A DNA stretch of 34,281 nt from Spirochaeta sp. (GCA_007130865.1 SLRR01000247.1:1-34281); one strand, 5' to 3'. Positions 1-8,212 are shown, counted from the stretch's first letter. Program-made: numbers and translations. The notes: generated by a model from the letters alone, not told the origin.

Positions 1-1166
1 TACTCGATGAACTTCTCGCACCCTGACTCCGTCACCAGGAACGGCTCACTGCACTCAAACCCGCAGGTATCCAGCCAGATTCCCGGCATGAAGTGGATCG
101 TCATTCCCGGTTCCAGTACGGTCTTGTCCCCCGGGCGCAGGCTGACCGTGTGCTCGCCCCAGTCCGGCACGTAGCTAAGCCCGTAAGAGTAGCCCACCCG
201 GGAAGGCTTTTCCACGCCGGAACCACGGATCGCCTCCCGCCATCGCGCCTCCACTTCCTCCGCGGTGACCCCGGGCTTCACGAAGTCCAACGTATCGTTG
301 AGACCGCGTACGACCGTGTCCGCCACTTTCTTCAGATCCTGCGGGGGATCTCCCAGGAAGACCGTGCGGGAGAGCGGCGCGTGGTACCGGTAACGCGCTC
401 CCGCAAGTTCCAGGAGCACCACGTCACCTTCCTGGTAGGACCGATCCGGATCGTAGGTGAGGTGCGCCGTGGAGGTATTCTGTCCGCTCGGCATGATCGG
501 AAAGATCGCCGGAGAGTCCCCGCCGTACCCCTCGGTTCCGGCGATCTGAGCACCCGCCACGATCGCGGCGACATCTTTCTCCGGTCGCCCCACGGCGATG
601 TTCTCGATCGCCAGGTCCATCACGTTCCGGCAGATCGCGGCTGCTTCCCGCATGTATCGGATTTCCGCCGCCGACTTCACCGTCTTTACCCAGTTAACGA
701 GGTTGGTGGCATCCCGGGTGTGCAATCCTGGAATCTCTTCCTGCAGCGTCGTGAGCATCCGGGCGGAGAACCAGTAGTTGTCCATCTCCAGTCCCAGCGT
801 TCGGCGGTCCCACCCGTGTTCTCGCAGCACCTGCGCGACGTACACCATGGTGTGCGTGTACCGGGACTGTACGTACTCGTCGGGATATCCCAGGATGCTC
901 TCTTCCCGGAGCCACGTGGTGATCCGGGCTCCGTTGGAGTCCTGCTGCCGTCCGAACCAGATCGGCTCTTCCCGATCGAGGACTATGATCACACCCTGGT
1001 GGACGTAGAAACTCCACCCGTCGTAGCCCGTGAGGTAGTTCATGTTTGCGGGATCAACCACCAGCAGAACTTCGATTCCGGCGTGGTCCATCCGTTCTTT
1101 TGTTCTGCGAACACGGCGGTCGTATTCCGCCTGTTCAAAATGAGTCTTGTTTCTTTCCAATGCCAT
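1..1166 (-). CDS. doeA: Ectoine hydrolase, M24/creatinase-like (DoeA/EutD), copy 1, C-terminus cut by window edge
   Basis: It should hydrolyse the ectoine ring to N-acetyl-2,4-diaminobutyrate in the cytoplasm. The long minus-strand frame runs off the left edge; about 388 residues are present and perhaps 6-10 are missing, judged against the second copy at 14370-15545. The N-terminal region holds the stretch NYLTGYDGWSFYVHQ, which I recognise from DoeA/EutD proteins, and LEMDNYWFSA follows further on. The C-terminal pita-bread domain has LELAGARYRYHAPLSRTVFL where metal-dependent M24 peptidases carry Asp metal ligands. Those ligands look replaced, which fits a metal-independent ectoine hydrolase rather than a prolidase. 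The start is the ATG at 1166. A promoter (TTTACC-17-CATAAT) puts +1 on or next to this ATG and I see no ribosome binding site. It is divergent from the MFS gene at 1265. An Xaa-Pro peptidase remains the generic alternative. Confidence 0.85.
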   Translation of the reverse strand, partial: MALERNKTHFEQAEYDRRVRRTKERMDHAGIEVLLVVDPANMNYLTGYDGWSFYVHQGVIIVLDREEPIWFGRQQDSNGARITTWLREESILGYPDEYVQSRYTHTMVYVAQVLREHGWDRRTLGLEMDNYWFSARMLTTLQEEIPGLHTRDATNLVNWVKTVKSAAEIRYMREAAAICRNVMDLAIENIAVGRPEKDVAAIVAGAQIAGTEGYGGDSPAIFPIMPSGQNTSTAHLTYDPDRSYQEGDVVLLELAGARYRYHAPLSRTVFLGDPPQDLKKVADTVVRGLNDTLDFVKPGVTAEEVEARWREAIRGSGVEKPSRVGYSYGLSYVPDWGEHTVSLRPGDKTVLEPGMTIHFMPGIWLDTCGFECSEPFLVTESGCEKFIE

Positions 1167-1172
1167 CCGTCG

Positions 1173-1201
1173 ATTATGGGGGGAGTACCGTACCAGGTAA
1201 A
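1173..1201 (-). promoter_or_regulatory. Sigma-70-type promoter of doeA copy 1
   Basis: On the minus strand, TTTACC (1201-1196) and CATAAT (1178-1173) are separated by exactly 17 bp. Seven bases past the -10 falls at 1166, the A of the doeA start codon, so a leaderless transcript is predicted. The rest of the 98-bp divergent gap to the MFS gene at 1265 shows no copy of the IclR-type operator found elsewhere in the window. Confidence 0.5.
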
Positions 1202-1264
1202 GAGGTTTTTCTTCCGAAGGAGGGATTATCGGACGATCCGGCTACGTGGTAGAGTGCGGCCTTC

Positions 1265-2521
1265 ATGAACAGTGCAACGCGACGCTACGCACAACGACGG
1301 TTTCGCTTTTTCTGGATAATGAACGCCGTACCGGTAGCGTTTCTTCTGGACGACATCCTCGTTCTCTTTGGTATTCGTAACGGCCTACCGGAGCCGGCGC
1401 TGGCGGCGCTCGCGTCGTTTGTCCAGCTTACGATGCCGTTCATGCTCCTGGGACGATTGTTCACCGCCCGGTGGGGACTCTCCGGCGGATGGGTTCGCGC
1501 GTACCTGATCCGATATACGGCGGTGCTCGTGCTGATAACAGCACCGTGGATCGCCGATACCGGTATCCGGACGCTTGTAATTCTGGCGGGGGCGTTCGTG
1601 TTCGCCATGTTCCGCGCAGTGGGCGTAATCAACATGCATCCGCTCAACGGTGAGATCACCACCGAGGACGAGCGAGGTGCTTATCTTCATACCAACTTCG
1701 CGCTTTTCAACGGCGTATACGTGTTGGCGGTAATCGCCACGATCGCGGCCACGCGCAAATATGACTCGATCTGGATTTACCAGGCGATGATCGGGGCCGG
1801 TGTAGCCACGGGGTTTGCCTCTTTGCTGGTATTACGCGGCGTACCGGAATCCGGGGAGGGCAGGACAGCCGCGCGGGAACCGTTTCTGCGGCTGCTCCGG
1901 GAAGTTCGTCGCGAGATCCGACTCTCCGTCCTCATACCTGCCTGGGCGGGCGGGATGATGAGCTTTGCCCTGGTGATCCCGTTCTCGATCCTGTTCATCA
2001 AGAACGGCTACGGGATCGACGACCACACGGCGCTTTTTTTCACGCTGTTGACGCTCGTGGGGAGCGTTGCCAGCGGGATAATCAACCAGCGCGTTACCCG
2101 ATCGGTTGATCCGGACCGGCTCGTGTACTACTACGCCCTGACGCTCGGTGTGGTGGCGTTGTTCTGGGCGTTCGCGCCGGGACGGTTCGTGTTTCCCCTG
2201 GTGGCGGCGGCGTTTTTTCTGGGAGGGATAGCCCGGGCGGGGATCATCGTGGGACTGCAGCATCACCTGATCACCAACAATCGACCGGAACATCGGATGC
2301 ACGTCTCGCTCCTGGTGGAACTCACCGGCTCCGCGGTATCCGGTCTTACGGGGACGGTGATCGGTGGCGCACTGCTCCAGTTTTTTGCGCAGCGCCTGAG
2401 CGGGGTGGCGATCTACCAGGCCTACTTCCGGGTAATACTCGTGGTTCTGGCCGGGGCGGTGTTCTTCGTTCGGCGGATCCGTCTCGATCGACCGACTTCG
2501 GATCGCGTTACAAATAAATAA
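1265..2521 (+). CDS. MFS transporter, divergent from ectoine hydrolase
   Basis: A 418-residue integral membrane protein with about 12 hydrophobic segments spread over its length. A basic, charged central stretch around residues 197-220 would be the cytoplasmic loop between the two six-helix halves, as in the major facilitator superfamily. It starts with a basic N-terminus (MNSATRRYAQRRFRFFW) at the ATG at 1265; no strong ribosome binding site is seen. It is back to back with doeA copy 1 (98-bp gap), so an osmolyte or amino-acid substrate such as ectoine is a reasonable guess. Known ectoine importers are mostly TRAP (Tea/Uehabc) or ABC (Ehu) systems, and none is in this window. The substrate cannot be read from the sequence. 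MFS membership itself is fairly clear. Confidence 0.72.
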   Translation: MNSATRRYAQRRFRFFWIMNAVPVAFLLDDILVLFGIRNGLPEPALAALASFVQLTMPFMLLGRLFTARWGLSGGWVRAYLIRYTAVLVLITAPWIADTGIRTLVILAGAFVFAMFRAVGVINMHPLNGEITTEDERGAYLHTNFALFNGVYVLAVIATIAATRKYDSIWIYQAMIGAGVATGFASLLVLRGVPESGEGRTAAREPFLRLLREVRREIRLSVLIPAWAGGMMSFALVIPFSILFIKNGYGIDDHTALFFTLLTLVGSVASGIINQRVTRSVDPDRLVYYYALTLGVVALFWAFAPGRFVFPLVAAAFFLGGIARAGIIVGLQHHLITNNRPEHRMHVSLLVELTGSAVSGLTGTVIGGALLQFFAQRLSGVAIYQAYFRVILVVLAGAVFFVRRIRLDRPTSDRVTNK

Positions 2522-2524
2522 CGC

Positions 2525-2554
2525 TTGCGCGTCTGCGGGAGCGGGCGTTACACT
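2525..2554 (+). promoter_or_regulatory. Possible promoter of aspartokinase gene
   Basis: TTGCGC (2525-2530) is followed after 18 bp by TACACT (2549-2554), giving a leader of about 85 nt before the ATG at 2646. The -35 box is poor (TTG only). A small GTCCC-GGTC-GGGAC hairpin sits just downstream. The leader is too short for a lysine riboswitch, and no copy of the island's 38-bp operator is present. Confidence 0.25.
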
Positions 2555-2645
2555 TCACCGGTCCCGGTCGGGACATCATTACGGTACAACCGATCGACAC
2601 AATTGGGAAATAACCGGTAAAACTCGTTCATCAGGAGGTTTTTGA

Positions 2646-3959
2646 ATGGACACGGTAGTAAGTAAGTTTGGCGGTAGTTCCGTGGCGGATGCCGCACAGA
2701 TCAGAAAAGTTGCGGAGATCGTCGCGTCGGATCCACAGCGACGCCTGGTGGTCGTGTCGGCACCGGGGAAACGGAGTAAAGTAGACGAGAAAATCACCGA
2801 CACGCTGATAGCGTGCCACGCGTTGGCGGCGGAGGAGAAGGATTTTCGCAGTCGGTTCGCCGTTATCAGGGATCGCTACAACGAGATCGCCGCGGAACTC
2901 GGCGTCGGCTCAGACCTTGCACCGGTACTGGACGAGGTGGAGGAGTCGATCGCGGGTGGTGCTACCCGGGACGAGGTTGTCTCCCGCGGGGAATACCTGG
3001 GCGCGCACATGATCGCCCGTTTCCTTGGTTTTGAGTTTGCCGACGCGGCGGATCTGATCCGCTTCGCCGACAGCACAACCGTAGACGACGACGCGACGGA
3101 CCAACTCTGTCAGGAGAAACTTGCACACGGACGGTTTGTGATTCCCGGTTTCTACGGTGCCCATGTCGACGGTAAAATCCAGCTCTTTACTCGGGGCGGC
3201 TCGGACATTACCGGGTCTCTCGTCGCGCGCGCGGTGGGAGCCGTTCGGTACGAGAACTGGACCGATGTATCGGGTCTGCTCTCGGCTGATCCCAGGGTGG
3301 TGGATGGACCAGGTCCGATCACGGAAGTGAGCTACCACGAACTGCGGGAACTGGCGTACCTGGGAGCGGCGGTATTCCACGATGAAGCGGTCGCGCCCGT
3401 AGCGAGCGCGGACATCCCCATCAACATACGGAACACGAACGACCCGGGTCATCCCGGGACGATGATCCTTTCCCGAGAGCGACAGACAAACCGACGACCC
3501 GGAGAGCGTACCGGTGTCGCGGGAAAAACCGGTTTTTCCGGTATCGTGCTGCGGCGGTCCATGCTCAACAAGATCGCCAACCTACCGGGAAAGCTCGCAA
3601 ACCGTCTCGCGGAGGATCGCGTTCCGCTGCAACACCTCGCCCTCGGCGCGGATTCGATCCTGATGATCGTGCCCTCGGACGCGCTCGAGAAAGCGGGATC
3701 CGTTGCTCTCTCCGACCTGAAAGAGCTCGTGCCGGGAGCAGAACTGGAGCAGGTCGGACCCTACGCACTCGTAGGCGCCGCGGGTGATGACCTGGCTATA
3801 CGGCCCGCAGTGCTCGGATCGGTAATGAACGTTCTCTCGGAGAATCAGATCGCGGTGCACTTTGTGTGCAGCGGTTACTCAGAAAGCAGTTTTATCGTTG
3901 CCGTGGACGAGGACAGGTACGAAGACGTGGTCCGAGCGGTCTATACAGCCACGGAATAA
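2646..3959 (+). CDS. lysC: Aspartate kinase
   Basis: Aspartokinase of 437 residues, a usual length for a monofunctional enzyme with C-terminal ACT domains. The N-terminal kinase signature KFGGSSVADA is at residues 7-16. Further catalytic-domain motifs are VSRGEYLGAHMIA and TRGGSDITGSLVA, with WTDVSGLLSADPRVV after them. The last ~130 residues form two ACT-like regions ending with a conserved HFVCSGYSESSFIVAV stretch. An AGGAGG ribosome binding site (2633-2638) fixes the ATG at 2646. In biosynthesis it makes 4-aspartyl phosphate from aspartate and ATP. Beside an ectoine catabolic set it could also run in reverse behind Asd, giving aspartate plus ATP; that is inference. It lacks the operator shared by the neighbouring catabolic promoters, which counts against strict co-regulation. 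It ends at a strong terminator. Confidence 0.93.
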   Translation: MDTVVSKFGGSSVADAAQIRKVAEIVASDPQRRLVVVSAPGKRSKVDEKITDTLIACHALAAEEKDFRSRFAVIRDRYNEIAAELGVGSDLAPVLDEVEESIAGGATRDEVVSRGEYLGAHMIARFLGFEFADAADLIRFADSTTVDDDATDQLCQEKLAHGRFVIPGFYGAHVDGKIQLFTRGGSDITGSLVARAVGAVRYENWTDVSGLLSADPRVVDGPGPITEVSYHELRELAYLGAAVFHDEAVAPVASADIPINIRNTNDPGHPGTMILSRERQTNRRPGERTGVAGKTGFSGIVLRRSMLNKIANLPGKLANRLAEDRVPLQHLALGADSILMIVPSDALEKAGSVALSDLKELVPGAELEQVGPYALVGAAGDDLAIRPAVLGSVMNVLSENQIAVHFVCSGYSESSFIVAVDEDRYEDVVRAVYTATE

Positions 3960-3985
3960 CCCTCCCGTGCCGTCGCGGACAAAAT

Positions 3986-4021
3986 AAAGCCCGTCTCCCC
4001 GGAAGGAGACGGGCTTTTTTT
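3986..4021. terminator. Strong, probably bidirectional terminator between lysC and gdhA
   Basis: A perfect 13-bp stem (3986-3998 with 4005-4017) encloses a 6-nt loop; its core is GCCCGTCTCC / GGAGACGGGC. A run of seven T follows at 4015-4021, and an A-rich flank (AAAATAAAG, 3981-3989) precedes it, so the hairpin can stop transcripts in both directions. It lies between the convergent aspartokinase (ends 3959) and glutamate dehydrogenase (ends 4110). Confidence 0.93.
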
Positions 4022-4109
4022 GCGGTTCTTCGTCTGCCCGTGTGCCGGACAGGACTGCCCGCCGGCTTGCCGATTGACTGGTAGCCGGTCGAGCCTCAGC
4101 GGCGGTGGC

Positions 4110-5447
4110 TTAATAGCCCATGTCTATCATCGTATCCGCAACGCGGCGGAATCCGGCGATATTGGCACCTCGGACGTAATCCACCACGTCACCGTCGCGA
4201 CGGCCTTCCTTGGCGCAGTTGGCATGGATCGTCTTCATGATCTGCTGCAACTTCTCGTCCACTTCTTCCCGTGTCCAGGAAAGTTTCATCGAGTTCTGCG
4301 TCATTTCCAGACCCGACACCGCTACACCACCGGCGTTGGCGGCTTTACCCGGGGCAAAGGGAATGCCCGCTTTGTGGAACGCCGCTATCGCTTCGGGGGT
4401 GCAGCCCATGTTGGACGCTTCCACTACGTACTTCACGCCGTTACCCAGGAGCGTTGCGGCGTCGTCGCCGTTGAGCTCGTTCTGGATCGCACAGGGAATC
4501 GCCACGTCCATCGGGACTTCCCAGGGTTTGCGGCCCGCGACAAAAGTGGCTCCGAACTTCTTCGCGTAGGGTTCAACGACGTCGTTGTTGGAGGCACGCA
4601 GCTCCACCAGATAGTTGAACTTTTCTTCGGTGTTGATACCGGCTTCGTCGTGGATATACCCGTCGGGACCGGATACGGTAACCACCCGTGCTCCGAGTTC
4701 GGACGCTTTCATCACGGCTCCCCACGCCACATTTCCAAACCCGGAGACGCCTACGGTTTTACCCGCCAGGAGATCATTCCGGATGCCCACCATCTCGTTG
4801 AGGAAGTAGATCGCACCGAAACCGGTCGCTTCCGGCCGGATCAGTGAACCGCCCCAGTTACGGTTCTTTCCGGTCAGTACGCCTACGTGATCGCCCTGGA
4901 TCCGTTTCCACTGGCCGTAGAAGTAACCGATTTCCCGGGCGCCCACGCCGATGTCACCGGCGGGTACGTCCAGATCCGGACCGAGATACTTCTGCAGTTC
5001 CGTCATGAAAGCCTTGCTGAAGCGCATCATCTCGTTGTCGGATTTGCCCTTGGGGTTGAAGTCGGAACCGCCTTTGCCGCCGCCCAGGGGAAGGCCTGTC
5101 AGGCTGTTCTTGAAGATCTGCTCGAATCCGAGAAACTTCAGACCGCCCAGGGTGACACTGGGGTGAAAGCGAATGCCGCCCTTGTAGGGACCCAGGGCGT
5201 TATTGAACTGCACCCGATATCCCCGGTTGACCTGGACATCACCGTTGTCATCTTCCCACTCCACTTTGAACGTGATTACCCGGTCCGGCTCGGTGATGCG
5301 GTCCAGAATCTTTGCGCCCAGGTAAGCGGGATTCTTGTTGACCACGTCGACGATCGATTCGAGTACTTCTTCAACAGCCTGCACGAATTCCGGTTGTGCG
5401 GGGTTGCGTTTTTCCAGTTCTGCGATAAAATTCTTCAGGTCGTACAT
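4110..5447 (-). CDS. gdhA: Glutamate dehydrogenase, hexameric type
   Basis: A 445-residue glutamate dehydrogenase, interconverting glutamate with 2-oxoglutarate, ammonium and NAD(P)H; the length matches the small hexameric GdhA class. The catalytic-domain signature LPLGGGKGGSDF lies at residues 119-130 with the active-site lysine at K125, followed by PAGDIGVGAREIGYFYGQ. The Rossmann motif GVSGFGNVAWGA is in the second domain. The start is fixed by AAGGAG (minus strand, 5458-5453) six bases before the ATG at 5447. Its promoter carries the same promoter-operator cassette as the diaminobutyrate aminotransferase operon and the iclR1-doeA2-eutBC operon. This suggests a catabolic job: regenerating 2-oxoglutarate as amino acceptor and releasing ammonium from ectoine nitrogen. 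The preferred cofactor (NADP or NAD) cannot be decided by eye. Confidence 0.95.
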   Translation of the reverse strand: MYDLKNFIAELEKRNPAQPEFVQAVEEVLESIVDVVNKNPAYLGAKILDRITEPDRVITFKVEWEDDNGDVQVNRGYRVQFNNALGPYKGGIRFHPSVTLGGLKFLGFEQIFKNSLTGLPLGGGKGGSDFNPKGKSDNEMMRFSKAFMTELQKYLGPDLDVPAGDIGVGAREIGYFYGQWKRIQGDHVGVLTGKNRNWGGSLIRPEATGFGAIYFLNEMVGIRNDLLAGKTVGVSGFGNVAWGAVMKASELGARVVTVSGPDGYIHDEAGINTEEKFNYLVELRASNNDVVEPYAKKFGATFVAGRKPWEVPMDVAIPCAIQNELNGDDAATLLGNGVKYVVEASNMGCTPEAIAAFHKAGIPFAPGKAANAGGVAVSGLEMTQNSMKLSWTREEVDEKLQQIMKTIHANCAKEGRRDGDVVDYVRGANIAGFRRVADTMIDMGY

Positions 5448-5459
5448 GAGTGCTCCTTA

Positions 5460-5532
5460 ATGTTTCATTATTTGAACAACAGTATACATACTGCAACATC
5501 TTCATTCTCAGGCCGGTTTCCTGCTTTGTCAA
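5460..5532 (-). promoter_or_regulatory. Promoter-operator cassette B (gdhA)
   Basis: On the minus strand, TTGACA (5532-5527), a 17-bp spacer and GAGAAT (5509-5504) put +1 near 5497. The 38-bp operator begins exactly there (5497-5460). Its two halves are GTTGCAGTATGTATAC and GTTCAAATAATGAAACA, starting 20 bp apart. It shares 24 invariant bases with copies at 5713-5750 and 16337-16374. The operator ends just before the ribosome binding site, so a bound protein would block early transcription. Confidence 0.85.
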
Positions 5533-5611
5533 GCGGGAAAAAAGCACTCGCGGTTCTATAGCGCCGACGCTTCCGGCGGTGATCAGGATCGCCCGGTAGC
5601 GGAAAGCAGGA

Positions 5612-5654
5612 GTTCTCAATGTGGGATGTCGTTCCGACACCCCGCTTTGAGAAT
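5612..5654. repeat. Imperfect 20-bp inverted repeat between divergent promoters
   Basis: Arms 5612-5631 and 5635-5654 pair at 16 of 20 positions around a 3-nt spacer (TTC). The best-conserved parts are TTCTCAA/TTGAGAA outside and TGTCG/CGACA inside. It lies upstream of both -35 boxes of the gdhA and aminotransferase promoters, and there is no T-run on either side, so it is more likely a protein-binding site than a terminator. No second copy was noticed in the window. Confidence 0.6.
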
Positions 5655-5676
5655 ACCCGATCGGAAAGAATTTTCC

Positions 5677-5750
5677 TTGACAGAGGTCATTTTCCCATGC
5701 AGAATGGTGTTTGTTGCAAGATAGTAACAAGCGTTCAAATAGTAATACAG
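5677..5750 (+). promoter_or_regulatory. Promoter-operator cassette A (aminotransferase-asd-M20 operon)
   Basis: TTGACA (5677-5682), a 17-bp spacer and CAGAAT (5700-5705) predict +1 near 5712. The operator covers 5713-5750, with halves GTTGCAAGATAGTAACA and GTTCAAATAGTAATACAG starting 20 bp apart. It matches the iclR1 copy at 33 of 38 positions. The remaining leader is about 35 nt and has AGGAGA before the ATG at 5785. Confidence 0.88.
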
Positions 5751-5784
5751 TTAACCCAATCATATACAGAACAGGAGACGCAGT

Positions 5785-7161
5785 ATGAGTAGCAGATTTT
5801 CAGAACTTTCTTACAGTGATGCCCCGAGAATCAACGTGGTTCCGCCGGGCCCCAAGTCGAAGGAACTCCTCGATGCCCAGAATGCCTACGAGAGTTCCGT
5901 GGTATCCTATCCCAAGGGTATGCCCATGGCGATCAAGCGTGCCAAGGGTGCCACGATCGAGGATATGGATGGTAACCGGTACATCGATTTCTTTGGTGGC
6001 GCCGGTGTAATGGCGGTCGGACACGGTCATCCGGAAGTGCTTAAAGCGGCGCATGAAGCGATCGATCAGTACACCCACACCCTGGATATTCCCACGGAGA
6101 TCCGGCTCAACATGGTAAAGACTCTTCGGGAACTGCTTCCGAAAGAGCTCTCCCGCGTCTTCTTCGGCGGACCCACCGGTTCCGACGCGGTTGAACAGGC
6201 GATCAAGTTGGCGCGGTTCAATACCGGTCGCCACGAGGTCATCGCCTTTCACGGCGCGTACCACGGGATGACCGGCGTTGCCCTGGCGCTCACCACCGAT
6301 TACAGCCACCGCAAGGGTATGGAACCGTTACAGCCCGGTATTCGCTTCATCCCTTACGATTACAAGTACCGCAACCCTTTCGGTGACCCCGTGGAGACCA
6401 GCGATCTGCGCGCGGCGGACTACCTGGAAATGGTATTGGAGAACTCACACTCCGGTTACGGCAAGCCCGCAGCGGTGATCATGGAGTCGGTCCAGGGTGA
6501 GGGTGGTACGATCATCCCGAGCAAGCGTTTCATGCAGCGCGTGCGGGAGATCACGAAGAAGCACGACGTCCTTCTCATCTGCGACGAGATCCAGGCAGGT
6601 CTTGGACGTACCGGCAAGATGTTCGCCTTCGAGCATTATGGTGAGGACTTTGTTCCGGACATCATCACGATGAGTAAAGCTCTCGGTGGTGTAGGTTTCC
6701 CGATCAGCGCGATCGCGTACCGGGAAGAGCTGAATACCTGGCCCGCCGGCGCCTCGATCGGTACGTTCCGGGGCAACATGGTGGCGTTTGCCGCCGGCGC
6801 AGCGGCTCTGCGCTTCATGAAAGACAACAAAGTTCCCGAGTACGCCGCAGAGCTTGGTGCCAAGATGCTTAAGGAGCTCAAGAAGCTTGAGACCGAGACG
6901 AAGATCGTCGGTGAAGCACGCGGAATCGGCCTGATGTTCGGTGTAGAGATTGTGCGCGACCAGAAGACCAAGGAACCTGCCGGTGATCTGGCGAAGAAGG
7001 TCCGCAAGTACGCTCACCAGCGCGGCGTTATGATCGAGGTCGGTGGTCACCACGGGAACGTGGCCCGACTCCTGCCGCCGCTCATCATCTCCGAGGAGCT
7101 GGCGATGAAGGGTGTGGAGATCATCGGCGAGGTGATCAAGGACATAGAGAAAGAACTCTGA
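5785..7161 (+). CDS. Class III aminotransferase, probable 2,4-diaminobutyrate aminotransferase (DoeD role)
   Basis: A 458-residue PLP-dependent class III (omega) aminotransferase. The proposed reaction is L-2,4-diaminobutyrate + 2-oxoglutarate -> aspartate 4-semialdehyde + glutamate. Visible motifs are FFGGPTGSDAVEQAIKLAR (residues 127-144, like the GP-G-DAVE-A-KLA block of diaminobutyrate aminotransferases), HGAYHGMTG near 156-164, the cofactor-binding CDEIQAGLGRTG (266-277) and the PLP lysine K298 in MSKALGG. It is the first gene of an operon with asd (19-bp gap), the M20 deacetylase and a PEP/pyruvate-binding protein, all behind operator cassette A. The linkage to asd fits a product of aspartate semialdehyde. 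Alternatives are 4-aminobutyrate or N-acetyl-diaminopimelate aminotransferase. The family assignment is secure; the substrate is inferred from motif resemblance and context. Confidence 0.82.
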   Translation: MSSRFSELSYSDAPRINVVPPGPKSKELLDAQNAYESSVVSYPKGMPMAIKRAKGATIEDMDGNRYIDFFGGAGVMAVGHGHPEVLKAAHEAIDQYTHTLDIPTEIRLNMVKTLRELLPKELSRVFFGGPTGSDAVEQAIKLARFNTGRHEVIAFHGAYHGMTGVALALTTDYSHRKGMEPLQPGIRFIPYDYKYRNPFGDPVETSDLRAADYLEMVLENSHSGYGKPAAVIMESVQGEGGTIIPSKRFMQRVREITKKHDVLLICDEIQAGLGRTGKMFAFEHYGEDFVPDIITMSKALGGVGFPISAIAYREELNTWPAGASIGTFRGNMVAFAAGAAALRFMKDNKVPEYAAELGAKMLKELKKLETETKIVGEARGIGLMFGVEIVRDQKTKEPAGDLAKKVRKYAHQRGVMIEVGGHHGNVARLLPPLIISEELAMKGVEIIGEVIKDIEKEL

Positions 7162-7180
7162 GATATAACAAGGAATACGT

Positions 7181-8212
7181 ATGGCTAGGAAAGAGAAATA
7201 TAACGTAGCAGTTGTGGGTGCTCTGGGAGTCGTGGGTACCCAGATGATCGAGACCCTGGAGCGACGCAAGTTTCCGGTGGACGAGTTCCGTCCGCTGGAT
7301 ATCCCGGAAAACGCCGGAAAAGAGGTGACGTTCAACGGAAAGCCCGTGAAGGTCCAGGCGGCGGTGAAGGAGAACTTCAAGGGTATCGATATCGCGATTT
7401 TTTCCGCCGGCGGAGCGGCGAGCGCGGAGCTCGCGCCTCAGGCGGTGGAGATGGGGGCCGTGGTGGTGGACAACTCCTCCCACTGGCGCATGAACCCGGA
7501 GTGCCCTCTTGTGGTTCCGGAGGTTAACCCGGAAGATCTGAAGTGGCACAAGGGAATAATCCCGAACCCCAACTGTTCCACGATCCAGATGGTGGTAGCC
7601 CTGAAGCCGCTTCACGACGCGGCAAAGATCAAGCGCGTGGTGGTCTCCACCTACCAGGCTGCCTCCGGCGCGGGTAACAAGGGTATCGCCGGTTTGCGCC
7701 AGGAAGCCGAGGAGTACCTCAAGACCGGTAAGCCCGTACAACCCCGGGTTCACGCGGCACAGCTCGCGTTCAACGCGGTACCCCACATCGACGTCTTCCA
7801 GGAGCATGGATACACCAAGGAAGAGAACAAGATGGTGGGTGAAACGCAGAAGATTATGGGTGATCCCGACATCAAGGTGAGCCCCACCGCGGTACGAATC
7901 CCCGTGTGGTACGGCCATTCGGAGTCGATCAACATCGAGTTTGAGAAGCCGATTACGGCGGATCAGGCCCGGGAAATCCTCTCCAAGGCTCCCGGCATCC
8001 TCGTCAAGGACGATCCCGCGAACAACGTGTATCCCACGCCGCTGGAATCCAACGATACCGACGAGACGATGGTGGGACGTATCCGACAGGATTTGACGAT
8101 CGAAAACGGTCTCAACCTCTGGGTTGTTTCCAACAACATCCGTAAGGGTGCGGCGCTGAACGCGGTTCAGGTCGCCGAGACGCTGATCAAGATGGATCTT
8201 GTGCGGGTATGA
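7181..8212 (+). CDS. asd: Aspartate-semialdehyde dehydrogenase (phosphorylating)
   Basis: A full-length (343 residues) NADP-type Asd that interconverts 4-aspartyl phosphate and aspartate semialdehyde. The nucleotide-binding motif GALGVVG is at residues 13-19, the catalytic cysteine is C132 in NPNCSTIQ, and the substrate-binding stretch VWYGHSESI lies in the C-terminal half. An AAGGA box precedes the ATG at 7181. Its TGA overlaps the ATG of the M20 gene (ATGA), so the two are translationally coupled. The gene sits directly behind a probable diaminobutyrate aminotransferase that would deliver its substrate. In this position an oxidative, phosphate-fixing direction (semialdehyde to aspartyl phosphate) is plausible; this is inference. 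The ordinary biosynthetic role for lysine, threonine and methionine is the alternative. Confidence 0.95.
   Translation: MARKEKYNVAVVGALGVVGTQMIETLERRKFPVDEFRPLDIPENAGKEVTFNGKPVKVQAAVKENFKGIDIAIFSAGGAASAELAPQAVEMGAVVVDNSSHWRMNPECPLVVPEVNPEDLKWHKGIIPNPNCSTIQMVVALKPLHDAAKIKRVVVSTYQAASGAGNKGIAGLRQEAEEYLKTGKPVQPRVHAAQLAFNAVPHIDVFQEHGYTKEENKMVGETQKIMGDPDIKVSPTAVRIPVWYGHSESINIEFEKPITADQAREILSKAPGILVKDDPANNVYPTPLESNDTDETMVGRIRQDLTIENGLNLWVVSNNIRKGAALNAVQVAETLIKMDLVRV

Noticed and set aside
93-1268. A 391-codon plus-strand open frame at the left end
   Set aside because: It is the antisense shadow of doeA copy 1: the minus strand encodes a full ectoine-hydrolase sequence, and a similar shadow frame occurs opposite the second copy at 14430-15464.
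2555-2645. Possible lysine riboswitch or T-box ahead of aspartokinase
   Set aside because: The leader is only about 85-90 nt with one small hairpin and no terminator; too short and lacking the expected conserved parts.
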